DNA of 64,000 nt, taken from JAGOCV01 sp049445855 (lineage in GTDB: Bacteria > Pseudomonadota > Gammaproteobacteria > Burkholderiales > Burkholderiaceae_C). The notes below the pieces were generated by a model. It searched no databases. It had not been told where the DNA came from and worked only from the letters and a program-made list of their open reading frames with translations. A program made the translations under genes and the position numbers. The DNA lies in the NCBI RefSeq assembly GCF_049445855.1, contig NZ_JBMSDV010000006.1, forward strand, positions 62,001-126,000. The letters run 5' to 3'. The stretch's first letter is position 1, and the number at the start of each line of letters is the position of its first letter. Of the stretch, positions 33,294-42,093 are shown piece by piece.

Positions 33294-33620
33294 ATGGCCG
33301 CTACACAGAGGGAGCGGCTCGTTTCGTCAGGGCGTGCTGCGCCTGTCGCTCAGGCCTTCATGATGGCTCGACATGGCGGGTTGCGGGCGCGCTATCGACA
33401 CAGTTCGGCCTGCAACGCGCTATCTCGGCTTGTTGCGCCACGATGCGTTCGCTGCACAGCCCTTGCGGTGCGACTCGGGGATGATTTCGTGGCTGATGAC
33501 GAACAGCATCGCGCCCGCGGCAAAGCCGAGGCCCCAGGGCAGCAATGCGGCCGAGCAGGCGACAACCGCAGCGCCGATCACGGCACCCTGATGTCTATCT
33601 GGGTTCAGTCTTGCTCGTAA
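33294..33620 (+). CDS. Unrecognised 108-residue ORF behind a strong promoter
   Basis: The ATG at 33294 follows CGAGG by six bases and the TTGTCA-N17-TATATA promoter by about 23 bases, so expression signals are good. The protein (starting MAATQRERLVSSGRAAPV) resembles no family I know. Its second half is Arg/Ala-rich and antisense to a ZIP-transporter remnant, so that part is probably not native. It may be the 5' stub of a lost gene once divergent from acs. Confidence 0.25.
   Translation: MAATQRERLVSSGRAAPVAQAFMMARHGGLRARYRHSSACNALSRLVAPRCVRCTALAVRLGDDFVADDEQHRARGKAEAPGQQCGRAGDNRSADHGTLMSIWVQSCS
33420..33593 (-). pseudogene. Remnant of a ZIP-family metal transporter
   Basis: The minus-strand frame from 33593 down to the TAG at 33420 reads AVIGAAVVACSAALLPWGL, then GFAAGAMLFVISHEIIPES and HRKG. 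This is the fifth-helix region of ZIP transporters, with the metal-binding HEIIPE motif. No start codon or upstream transmembrane helices exist, and the sequence after HRKG (CAANASWRNKPR) is not ZIP-like. Both ends are therefore lost. It is a gene fragment left by deletion or rearrangement. Confidence 0.7.
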
Positions 33621-34063
33621 CGCTTCGTTCGTTGCTCATGCACACGTCGGTCGTCACCCATAGACCGATTTATCTCGCCACCAAATAATGCGACCCAGCC
33701 TGCCATGCCGCTCAAGGAACCTGCCAACAGGGCCATTCCATAGTCCTCGATGCTCCGCGCGGCAACGGCTGCGACGATCGCCGCGTAGCCCAACAGAAGC
33801 GCAATCGAACCAAGGATAAGCCGGCGCCCCCACACCCAGATGCCGAACATCAGGCGTTCGCCCATCGTCGGAGGCACCCGCGAGTCAAGCCTGTCTTCAT
33901 ACAGGGCCTGCCAAGTCAACCAGTACGCAAACAACAGGCCGAGAAATCCGAAGAACTTGATCTCAAGGCGCTCGGCCGTGATGATCGCCCAGCCACCCCA
34001 TAGGGTGAGCGCCACGGCCGCGATGCCAAGCAGCCATTTTTCGATGATTTCCCATCGCTCCAT
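33605..34063 (-). CDS. Hypothetical four-helix membrane protein
   Basis: A 152-residue protein of unknown family with about four hydrophobic segments: WLLGIAAVALTLWGGWAII, FFGFLGLLFAYWLTW, LILGSIALLLGYAAIVAAVAA and MALLAGSLSGMAGWVALFGG. A charged, soluble C-terminus follows (RSMGDDRRVHEQRTKRYEQD). It lies between the ZIP remnant and the divergent URC operon, with no clear partner. Confidence 0.6.
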   Translation of the reverse strand: MERWEIIEKWLLGIAAVALTLWGGWAIITAERLEIKFFGFLGLLFAYWLTWQALYEDRLDSRVPPTMGERLMFGIWVWGRRLILGSIALLLGYAAIVAAVAARSIEDYGMALLAGSLSGMAGWVALFGGEINRSMGDDRRVHEQRTKRYEQD

Positions 34064-34135
34064 GCGTTCTCCCGACGTCCGTGCGAGGTAACTATACGGT
34101 TGACTGAGTAGCAGGCATCCTCCTTGCTTCGGTTT

Positions 34136-34151
34136 TTGACCAAATGGTCCA
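34136..34151. promoter_or_regulatory. RutR-like operator upstream of the URC operon
   Basis: TTGACCAAATGGTCCA agrees at 15 of 16 positions with the RutR consensus as I remember it (TTGACCA-NN-TGGTCAA). It lies 58 bases upstream of the urc1 start and just upstream of the promoter -35. RutR is the uracil/thymine-sensing TetR regulator of pyrimidine catabolism in other proteobacteria, which fits the genes downstream. No rutR gene is in the window, so the regulator is inferred. Confidence 0.65.
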
Positions 34152-34158
34152 AAACTGC

Positions 34159-34187
34159 TTGCAGCAGCCCGGACCGGCGAGTAAATT
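34159..34187 (+). promoter_or_regulatory. Probable promoter of the URC operon
   Basis: TTGCAG (34159-34164) and TAAATT (34182-34187) are separated by 17 bases. The predicted transcript would start near 34194, and GGGG at 34197-34200 serves as ribosome-binding site for the ATG at 34210. The RutR-like palindrome lies just upstream of the -35, so activation or hindrance are both possible. Confidence 0.5.
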
Positions 34188-34209
34188 GCGTTTTTTGGGG
34201 ATGCCTCTC

Positions 34210-35544
34210 ATGTCCGCAGACACCACTTCTCCCACGGTGACAGCCACTGTCCCGGTGGCCGCACCCACGCCGGGCGCACCCGGCACTCCCACGCGTCGCC
34301 ATATCCGGCTGACTTCGCATTCGGGCGGTTTTGGTGCGCTCCCGATCACTTGGGGTGCACCGACGGCGGCCGAACGTGGTCCCGTCGTCGGCACCACCAC
34401 CACGCGTGCGCACCGGAACGTCATCGGCACGCACAGCGGCTCCTACAGCGTGTACCGCGCGCTGGCCGTCGCCGCCGGTGCACTCAAGCCGGAACACAAG
34501 GCCGACCTCACCAACACCTCGCCTACCGACGTGATCGGGCCCTATCCGCAGTGGGCCGACAAGGGCCGCATCGTGAGCCTGGACCCGTGGGGAGCCACGG
34601 TGGCCAGCGAATTCGCCACCGAGATGGCGGCCGGCTACGACGTCCGTCCAACCATCGCGGTCACCAAGGCGCATGTGATCCTTCCCGAAGTGATCGAGGC
34701 CATCCAGAAGGGCCGCCTCGTGCCGGACGGCAAGCTGCTGCTGCCGGGCGGCGCTGCCGTGGTGACCAAAGTCGCCATTGAACCGGTCTGGTACCTGCCC
34801 GAAGTCGCGAAGCGCTTCGGCTGTTCCGAGACCGACCTGCGTCGCGTGCTGTTCGAGGAAACCGGCGGCATGTACCCCGAACTCGTCACGCGCTCCGACC
34901 TCGACGTGTTCCTGCCGCCCATCGGCGGGCAGACGCTCTATATCTTCGGCGAGCCGCGCGACCTGGCAAACCCCGAGGTCGAACTCACGGCGCGCATCCA
35001 CGACGAATGCAACGGCTCCGACGTGTTCGGCTCCGACATCTGCACCTGCCGCCCGTACCTCACGCACGCCATCGAGGAGTGCATACGCGGCGCGCAGTCG
35101 AAGGAAGCCGGCGGACGCGGCGGCGTGGGCCTGATCGCCTACTCGCGCAAGGAAGGCCGCGCCCTCGGTGAAGTCACCAAGTTCCTCGTCTACAACGCGC
35201 GCAAGCGCCAGGTCGGCGGCGACACAGCCGACCAGTATTTCGCACGCACCGAATGCGTGGCCGGCGTGCAGGACATGCGCTTCCAGGAACTCATGCCCGA
35301 CGTGTTCCACTGGCTCGGCATCCGCAAGATCCACCGCCTCGTCTCCATGAGCAACATGAAGTTCGACGCCATCACCGGTTCGGGCATCGAGATCGGCGAG
35401 CGCGTGAACATCCCGGACGAACTCATCCCCGCCGACGCGCGCGTGGAGATGGACGCGAAGATGGCCGCCGGCTACTTCACACCCGGCGCGGTGCCCGACG
35501 CCGAAGAACTCAAGAAGGCCAAGGGCCGGGGACTGACCGAATGA
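34210..35544 (+). CDS. urc1: Urc1: GTP cyclohydrolase II-like protein of uracil catabolism
   Basis: A 444-residue GTP cyclohydrolase II homologue. The C-terminal domain (from about residue 200) keeps the zinc cysteines in ARIHDECNGSDVFGSDICTC, the GVGLIAYSRKEGRALGE catalytic loop and IRKIHRLVSMSNMKFDAITG. A roughly 180-residue N-terminal domain (HIRLTSHSGGFGALPITWG) is absent from riboflavin-pathway RibA. This architecture with adjacent DUF1688 and upp matches the URC pathway found in Lachancea yeast, where uracil is degraded via UMP to urea and 3-hydroxypropionate. Its stop overlaps urc4 (ATGA). An ATG at 34201 is a less likely start. Confidence 0.85.
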   Translation: MSADTTSPTVTATVPVAAPTPGAPGTPTRRHIRLTSHSGGFGALPITWGAPTAAERGPVVGTTTTRAHRNVIGTHSGSYSVYRALAVAAGALKPEHKADLTNTSPTDVIGPYPQWADKGRIVSLDPWGATVASEFATEMAAGYDVRPTIAVTKAHVILPEVIEAIQKGRLVPDGKLLLPGGAAVVTKVAIEPVWYLPEVAKRFGCSETDLRRVLFEETGGMYPELVTRSDLDVFLPPIGGQTLYIFGEPRDLANPEVELTARIHDECNGSDVFGSDICTCRPYLTHAIEECIRGAQSKEAGGRGGVGLIAYSRKEGRALGEVTKFLVYNARKRQVGGDTADQYFARTECVAGVQDMRFQELMPDVFHWLGIRKIHRLVSMSNMKFDAITGSGIEIGERVNIPDELIPADARVEMDAKMAAGYFTPGAVPDAEELKKAKGRGLTE

Positions 35545-36809
35545 CGGAAAAGGCCCTGCTGGAAGACCTCACGGTGCCGGCGTCTGCCGCCGGCTACCTG
35601 CGCACCACGCGTGTGGTGCGCGAACGCGCAGGTGGCCTGCTGGCCCGTGCCCGCGCCGGCCTGTCCGACTGGTTCGCCATCGACGACACGAAGCTCGATG
35701 CCGTCGCGGACGAAGTCGTGAAGGTCACACGTGAGCGTTATCCCGATCTGAAGATCCCGTACCACAGCCGCTGGCGTCATTTCGAGGCCGGGGGTGAGGA
35801 CCGCCGCGCGCAACTCGACCAACTGCTGGGCGATGCGTCCGCCGCCGAGAAGGCCCGCGCGCACATCGACCTCGCGCTCGTGAGCGTGCTGCTCGACGCC
35901 GGAGCCGGGCCGGACTGGAAGTACGTCGAGTCGTCCACCGGCAAGACCTTTGCGCGATCGGAAGGACTGGGCGTTGCCAGCTACCACGCGTTCATCGCCG
36001 GGGCGTTCTCGTCCGACCCTGCCAACCCGTACCGGGCCGATTCGAAAGGCCTGCGCGGCGTCATCACCGAGCGGCTCGGCCAGGCGTTCCAGGTGCGCGA
36101 CAACAACCCGCTCGTGGGCCTCGAAGGCCGTGCGACGCTGCTGCGCCGCCTCGGCGAAGTGCTTGCCGAGCAACCGGAAACCTATGGTGGGGAAGGCCGC
36201 CCGGGCGGCATCTTCGACACGCTCACCGGCCTGATCGGCACGGACGCGCCGCCCACCGCCGAGCTGCAGGTGCACGACCTGCTCTCCACACTGCTCATGA
36301 CGCTCTCGGGCATCTGGCCCGCGCAGAACCACATCGGCACCGAGCCGCTGGGCGACTGCTGGCCACATTCCTGCGTGCCGGGCGACGGGCTCACGAAGGG
36401 CTGGATGCCCTTCCACAAGCTGTCGCAGTGGCTCACCTATTCGCTGCTCGAACCTTTCGAATGGGCCGGCGTGAAAGTGCACGGCCTGGACGCCCTCACC
36501 GGGCTGCCCGAATACCGCAACGGCGGCCTGCTGGTCGACGCCGGCGTGATCCGCCTGAAAGACCTGCAGCACGCCAGCCGTACCTGGCAGGCGGGCGATG
36601 AATTCATCGTCGAATGGCGCGCCCTCACCGTCGCGCTGCTGGACGAGATCGCCCCGCTGGTGCGCAAGCAACTCAAACTGACCGAGGCCGGAATGCCGCT
36701 GGCCTGTGTGCTCGAAGGCGGCACCTGGGCCGCAGGCCGCGTGCTGGCACAACGCTTGCGTGGCGGCACACCGCCCTTCATGATCGAGAGCGACGGCACG
36801 GTCTTCTGA
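35541..36809 (+). CDS. urc4: Urc4: DUF1688 family protein of uracil catabolism
   Basis: A 422-residue member of DUF1688, the Urc4 family. Genetics in yeast tie it to uracil degradation, but I know of no established reaction. Conserved-looking segments include KIPYHSRWRHFEAGG, WKYVESSTGKTFARSEGLGVASYHAF, QVHDLLSTLLMTLSGIWP, LGDCWPHSC and the C-terminal EGGTWAAGRVLAQRLRGG. No signal peptide or membrane helix is present, so it is cytosolic. The start overlaps urc1 by four bases and upp follows after 26 bases, which supports a joint reaction sequence. Confidence 0.85.
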   Translation: MTEKALLEDLTVPASAAGYLRTTRVVRERAGGLLARARAGLSDWFAIDDTKLDAVADEVVKVTRERYPDLKIPYHSRWRHFEAGGEDRRAQLDQLLGDASAAEKARAHIDLALVSVLLDAGAGPDWKYVESSTGKTFARSEGLGVASYHAFIAGAFSSDPANPYRADSKGLRGVITERLGQAFQVRDNNPLVGLEGRATLLRRLGEVLAEQPETYGGEGRPGGIFDTLTGLIGTDAPPTAELQVHDLLSTLLMTLSGIWPAQNHIGTEPLGDCWPHSCVPGDGLTKGWMPFHKLSQWLTYSLLEPFEWAGVKVHGLDALTGLPEYRNGGLLVDAGVIRLKDLQHASRTWQAGDEFIVEWRALTVALLDEIAPLVRKQLKLTEAGMPLACVLEGGTWAAGRVLAQRLRGGTPPFMIESDGTVF

Positions 36810-36835
36810 ATTTCCAACCAAGAACCAAGAGAACA

Positions 36836-37465
<630 letters not shown>

Positions 37466-37524
37466 AGCTCGCCCCCAGATTTTTTCCGCAGTTCAACGTT
37501 GTTCTTTTAAACAAAGGTGCCTTC

Positions 37525-38514
37525 ATGACTACACGTCGCCCTCTACTTCTGTCACTGATTGCGGCAGCAACGCTGGCCGCACCCGGCCTGTCGTTCGCCC
37601 AGGCCAAGACCAAGGTCGCCGCGATCTACACCGTGCCGTTCGAGCAGCAATGGGTGAGCCGCATCCACAAGGCGCTGAAGGCGGCCGAAGCGCGTGGCGA
37701 GATCGAATACAAGGCGACGGAGAACGTGTCCAACGCCGACTACGAGCGCGTGATGCGCGAGTACGCCACGGCCGGAAACCAGCTGATCGTGGGTGAGGCC
37801 TTCGCCGTCGAAGCCGCCGCCCGCAAGGTGGCCAAGGACTTCCCCAAGACCTCGTTCCTGCTGGGTTCGTCGGGCAAGCCGCAGGCGCCCAACTTCAGCG
37901 TGTTCGACAACTACATCCAGGAACCCGCCTACCTGTCCGGCATGATCGCCGGCGGCATGACCAAGACCAACAAGATCGGCATGGTCGGCGGCTTCCCCAT
38001 CCCAGAAGTGAACCGTCTGATGCACGCCTTCATGGCCGGCGCCAAGGAAACCAATCCGAAGGTCGAGTTCACCGTGAGCTTCATCAACAGCTGGTTCGAT
38101 CCGCCGAAGGCCAAGGAAGCGTCGTTCGCCATGATCGACAAGGGCGCGGACGTGATGTACGCCGAGCGTTTCGGCGTGTCCGACGCGGCCAAGGAAAAGG
38201 GCAAACTCGCCATCGGCAACGTCATCAACACGCAACCGCAGTACCCCGACACCGTCGTGTCGTCGGCGCTGTGGAACATGGAGCCCTCCATCGACCGCGC
38301 GCTCAAGCTGGTCAAGGAAGGCAAATTCACCGCCGAAGACTACGGCCAGTACTCGATGATGAAGTACAAGGGTTCCGAACTCGCGCCGCTGGGCACCTTC
38401 GAGAAGAAGGTGCCGGCCGACATCGTCGCCAAGGTCAAGGCCAGGGAAGCCGACATCCTGTCGGGCAAGTTCACCGTGAAGGTGGACGACAGCCAACCCA
38501 AGTCCAGCAAGTGA
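37525..38514 (+). CDS. BMP family nucleoside-binding protein of ABC transporter
   Basis: Periplasmic binding protein of 329 residues in the BMP/PnrA (Med) family, whose characterised members bind nucleosides. The signal peptide (LLLSLIAAATLAAPGLSFAQA) lacks a lipobox cysteine, so the mature protein is probably soluble. Typical features are VAAIYTVPFEQQWVSRIHKAL, FLLGSSGKPQAPNFSVFDNYIQEPAYLSGMIAGGMT and ADVMYAERFGVSDAA. I use the ATG at 37525 after AAAGGTG; an ATG at 37462 would put a non-signal leader in front. It is 59 bases after upp. Confidence 0.9.
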   Translation: MTTRRPLLLSLIAAATLAAPGLSFAQAKTKVAAIYTVPFEQQWVSRIHKALKAAEARGEIEYKATENVSNADYERVMREYATAGNQLIVGEAFAVEAAARKVAKDFPKTSFLLGSSGKPQAPNFSVFDNYIQEPAYLSGMIAGGMTKTNKIGMVGGFPIPEVNRLMHAFMAGAKETNPKVEFTVSFINSWFDPPKAKEASFAMIDKGADVMYAERFGVSDAAKEKGKLAIGNVINTQPQYPDTVVSSALWNMEPSIDRALKLVKEGKFTAEDYGQYSMMKYKGSELAPLGTFEKKVPADIVAKVKAREADILSGKFTVKVDDSQPKSSK

Positions 38515-40073
38515 CGCCTGTCCTGCGTCTGCAGGGCATCACCAAGCGGTTCGGGCCGCTGGTGGCCAATGACGACATCTCGCTGACGCTGGGCGGCGGC
38601 GAGGTGCTCGCGTTGCTCGGCGAAAACGGCGCGGGCAAGTCCACGCTGGTGTCCATCCTGTTCGGGCACTATGTGGCCGACGAAGGCAGCATCGAGGTCT
38701 TCGGCCAGTCGCTGCCGCCGGGCAATCCGCGCGCGGCGCTCGCAGCCGGCATTGGCATGGTCCACCAGCACTTCACACTGGCGGACAACCTGACGGTGCT
38801 CGAGAACGTGATGATGGGCACGGAGCCGCTCTGGCGCCTGCTCTCGCGCCAGGCCGAGGGCCGCGCGCGCCTGCTCGAAGTGGCGCAGAAGTTCGGCCTG
38901 CCGGTGCAACCGGACGTGCGCATCGGCAGCCTGTCGGTCGGCGAACGCCAGCGCGTGGAAATCCTCAAGGCGCTGTACCGCGGCGCGCGCATCCTCATCC
39001 TCGACGAACCGACGGCCGTGCTGACGCCGCAGGAGAGCGAGGCGCTGTTCGACACGCTCTCGCAGATGGTGGCGCAGGGCCTGTCGATCATCTTCATCAG
39101 CCACAAGCTGGGCGAAGTGCTGCGCGTGTCGCATCGTGTTGCCGTGCTGCGCGGTGGCAAGCTGGTGGCCGAAGCGCCCGCCGAGGGCACCACGCAGGCG
39201 CAACTGGCGCAATGGATGGTGGGCCATGCCGTGGAAGCGCCGCAACGCCGGCCTGCGCGGAATGTGGGCGGCATCGTCTGCGAACTGGCGGGCGTGAGCA
39301 CACCGGCCGGTGTGCGCGACCGGCTCGACAACGTGTCGCTGCGTCTGCGCGCGGGCGAGATCGTTGCCATCGCCGGTGTGTCAGGCAATGGGCAGGTGGC
39401 CTTGGCCGACCTGCTGTGCGGCGTGCGGCGCGCCACGTCGGGCGACATGCTGTTCGACACGGGTTCGGGCCCGGACGCGCTGCCGTCCTCGCCCGCCTGG
39501 CTGGTGACGCATGGCGTCGCGCGCATTCCGGAAGACCGTCATGCCGTCGGTGTGGTCGGCGATCTTCCCGTGTGGGAGAACGCGGTGTCCGAGCGCCTGC
39601 GCACGGCTGCATTCTCGAAGTCACTATGGGTGCGCCGCGCGGCGGCGCGCCGCCATGCACAGCGCGTGATCGAGGCTTTCGATGTGCGCGGTGGCGGCCC
39701 GCTGGCTGCGGCGCGTTCGCTGTCGGGCGGGAACATGCAGAAGCTCATCCTCGGTCGCGCGTTGCTCGCGCCAGAGGGTTCGCGGGTCACGACGCCCCGG
39801 CTCATCGTGGCGCACCAGCCCACCTGGGGGCTGGACATCGGAGCCGTGTCGTATGTGCAACAACAACTGATTGCGGCGCGCGACGCGGGCGCGGCGGTGC
39901 TCGTGATCTCGGATGACCTCGACGAAGTCATGGCGCTGGGCGACCGCATCGCCGTCATGCACACCGGGCAGCTCACCGAAGCGAAGCCCGCCGAAGACTG
40001 GACGCGCGAATCCATCGGGCTGGCCATGGCCGGGGTGGAAGATCACTCGCCCGCCGCAGGGGCTTCCGCATGA
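38511..40073 (+). CDS. Nucleoside ABC transporter ATP-binding protein (double NBD)
   Basis: RbsA-like ATPase of 520 residues with two nucleotide-binding domains. The first has Walker A GENGAGKST, signature LSVGERQRVEILKAL and Walker B ILILDEPTAVLTPQE. The second (from about 265) has a Lys-less Walker A GVSGNGQVALA and signature LSGGNMQKLILGRAL, the usual asymmetry of this family. Translation begins at a GTG that overlaps the binding-protein stop (GTGA). It pairs with two BPD_transp_2 permeases downstream. Confidence 0.9.
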   Translation: MTPVLRLQGITKRFGPLVANDDISLTLGGGEVLALLGENGAGKSTLVSILFGHYVADEGSIEVFGQSLPPGNPRAALAAGIGMVHQHFTLADNLTVLENVMMGTEPLWRLLSRQAEGRARLLEVAQKFGLPVQPDVRIGSLSVGERQRVEILKALYRGARILILDEPTAVLTPQESEALFDTLSQMVAQGLSIIFISHKLGEVLRVSHRVAVLRGGKLVAEAPAEGTTQAQLAQWMVGHAVEAPQRRPARNVGGIVCELAGVSTPAGVRDRLDNVSLRLRAGEIVAIAGVSGNGQVALADLLCGVRRATSGDMLFDTGSGPDALPSSPAWLVTHGVARIPEDRHAVGVVGDLPVWENAVSERLRTAAFSKSLWVRRAAARRHAQRVIEAFDVRGGGPLAAARSLSGGNMQKLILGRALLAPEGSRVTTPRLIVAHQPTWGLDIGAVSYVQQQLIAARDAGAAVLVISDDLDEVMALGDRIAVMHTGQLTEAKPAEDWTRESIGLAMAGVEDHSPAAGASA

Positions 40074-41128
40074 GGCTGGAGAAACGCAGTCATTCATCGC
40101 CCGCCGCGCTGGTGCTCGCGCCGCTGGGGGCCGTGGTGTTCACGCTCATCGTCAGCAGCCTGCTGGTGCTCTGGGCCGGTGCGCCGGTGGCGCAGACGTA
40201 CGGCCTGCTGCTCAAGGGCGCATTCGGGTCGGTGTTCGCCTGGAGCGAGACGCTGACGCGCGCCATCCCGCTCATCCTCACCGGCCTCGCGGCCACCGTG
40301 GCGTTCAAGGCGCGGCTGTTCAACATCGGCGCAGAAGGCCAGCTGTATGCCGGCGCGCTCGCGGCCGTGGCCGTGGGCGGCATGCATGGCGGCACCGGCA
40401 TCGAGTGGTCGCCCTGGGTGCTGTTCCCGCTGATGATGCTTGCCGCTGCGCTGGCCGGCGCATTGCTGTTGCTCGGCCCCGCGCTCATGAAGGCGCGCCT
40501 GGGTGTGGATGAGGTCGTCACCACGCTGCTGTTCAACTTCATCGTTCTGCTGCTGGTGGGTGCCATGCTCGACGGCGTGATGAAAGATCCGCTGGGCATG
40601 GGCTGGCCGCAGAGCGTGGCGCTGCAGCCGGACCTGGAACTCGGCAAGCTGGTGGAGCGCACGCGCGTGCACACCGGCCTGCTCTGGGCCGTCACGCTCG
40701 CCGTCGGCCTGTGGGCACTGCTCAAGTACACGGTGCTCGGCTTCGACATCCGGGCGGTCGGTGCGAACGCGCGCGCCGCGGCCTTTGCGGGTGTGCCGGT
40801 CACGCGCACCGTCGTGCTGGTCGCCATGCTCTCGGGTGCGCTCGCGGGCCTCGCGGGTGCCATCGAAGTCGCGGGCCGCACGAGCTACGTCACGCTCGAC
40901 ATGTCACCCGGCTACGGCTACAGCGGCATCGTGATTGCCATGCTCGCGGGCCTTCATCCGCTGGGGGTTCTGGCGGCGAGCGTGTTCGTGGCGGGCGTGC
41001 TGGTGGGTGCCGACAGCATGAGCCGCGCGGTCGGCGTGCCGACGTACATCGCCGACGTGATCGTCGCTGCATCGCTGCTGTCGGTGCTGGTGGCCACGCT
41101 GCTCACGCAGTACCGGGTCAGGCGCTGA
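40070..41128 (+). CDS. Nucleoside ABC transporter permease 1
   Basis: BPD_transp_2 (branched-chain/ribose/nucleoside) permease of 352 residues with 8-10 hydrophobic segments. Family motifs are IPLILTGLAATVAFKARLFNIGAEGQLYAGALAAV, GVDEVVTTLLFNFIVLL and AVGANARAAAFAGVPVTRTVV. Its start overlaps the ATPase stop (ATGA), and permease 2 follows after 10 bases. Confidence 0.9.
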   Translation: MRLEKRSHSSPAALVLAPLGAVVFTLIVSSLLVLWAGAPVAQTYGLLLKGAFGSVFAWSETLTRAIPLILTGLAATVAFKARLFNIGAEGQLYAGALAAVAVGGMHGGTGIEWSPWVLFPLMMLAAALAGALLLLGPALMKARLGVDEVVTTLLFNFIVLLLVGAMLDGVMKDPLGMGWPQSVALQPDLELGKLVERTRVHTGLLWAVTLAVGLWALLKYTVLGFDIRAVGANARAAAFAGVPVTRTVVLVAMLSGALAGLAGAIEVAGRTSYVTLDMSPGYGYSGIVIAMLAGLHPLGVLAASVFVAGVLVGADSMSRAVGVPTYIADVIVAASLLSVLVATLLTQYRVRR

Positions 41129-41138
41129 GGAGACCGCC

Positions 41139-42059
41139 ATGGAAATCCTCGACACGCTGCTCAACCCTGCTTTCTGGACGGCCGTGTTGCGCATTGCCAC
41201 GCCGCTCATCCTCGGCACGCTGGGCGTGCTGTGGTGCGAGCGCGCGGGCGTGCTCAACCTCGGCATCGAAGGCATCATGGTCGCGGGGGCCTTCGCGGGC
41301 TGGCTCGCGGTGTACTCGGGTCTGCCGCTCTGGGGTGGCGTGGCGGTGGCGGCGCTCACGGGTGCGGCGTTCGGGTTGCTGCACGCAGCGCTCACCGTGG
41401 GCCTTGCACTTTCGCAGCACGTGGCGGGCCTGGGCATCACCATGCTGGCGACAGCGCTCAGCTACTACGGTTACCGCGTGTCGTTCCCCAAGGTGAACAC
41501 GCCGCCGACGGTCGAACCGTTCGCCACGATGGACTGGCTGCCGATCCCCATCCTTTCCGCACAGACGCCGATGACGCTGCTCGCATTGCTGCTCGTGCCC
41601 GTGGCTGCGTGGGTGCTGTACCGGACGCCGGTCGGCCTCGCCGTGCGCATGGTCGGCGAGAACCCGCAGGCCGCCGAGGGGCAGGGCATTTCCGTTGCCG
41701 CCACACGCACCGGCGCCATCGTCGCCGGCTCTGCGCTCATGGGCATTGCGGGTTCGTTCCTCACGCTCTCGGCGTTCAACGCGTTCTTCTTCAACATGAT
41801 CAACGGGCGGGGCTGGATCTGCGTGGCGCTGGTGGTGTTCGCCTCGTGGCGGCCCGGCAAGGCACTGCTCGGCGCGCTGCTGTTCGCGTTCTTCGACGCG
41901 CTCCAGTTGCGGCTGCAGCAGTCCGGCGGCGCAGCGCTGCCCTACCAGATGTACCTGATGCTGCCGTACGTGCTCTCCATCCTCGCGCTCGTGCTGGTCG
42001 CGCGCAAGGCCGCGTATCCTCAGGCGCTGATGAAGCCGTATCGCAAGGGCGAACGCTGA
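41139..42059 (+). CDS. Nucleoside ABC transporter permease 2
   Basis: Second BPD_transp_2 permease, 306 residues. Motifs are ATPLILGTLGVLWCERAGVLNLGIEGIMVAGAFAGWL, GLGITMLATALSYYGYR, MVGENPQAAEGQGISV and NMINGRGWICVALVVFASWRPGKAL. Together with permease 1, the double ATPase and the BMP protein it forms a complete importer like the YufOPQ/NupABC type. Placement between upp and codA argues for a pyrimidine nucleoside or base substrate. Confidence 0.9.
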   Translation: MEILDTLLNPAFWTAVLRIATPLILGTLGVLWCERAGVLNLGIEGIMVAGAFAGWLAVYSGLPLWGGVAVAALTGAAFGLLHAALTVGLALSQHVAGLGITMLATALSYYGYRVSFPKVNTPPTVEPFATMDWLPIPILSAQTPMTLLALLLVPVAAWVLYRTPVGLAVRMVGENPQAAEGQGISVAATRTGAIVAGSALMGIAGSFLTLSAFNAFFFNMINGRGWICVALVVFASWRPGKALLGALLFAFFDALQLRLQQSGGAALPYQMYLMLPYVLSILALVLVARKAAYPQALMKPYRKGER

Positions 42060-42093
42060 ACGCCGGGACCAGAACCACACACCAGGAGCAGCC

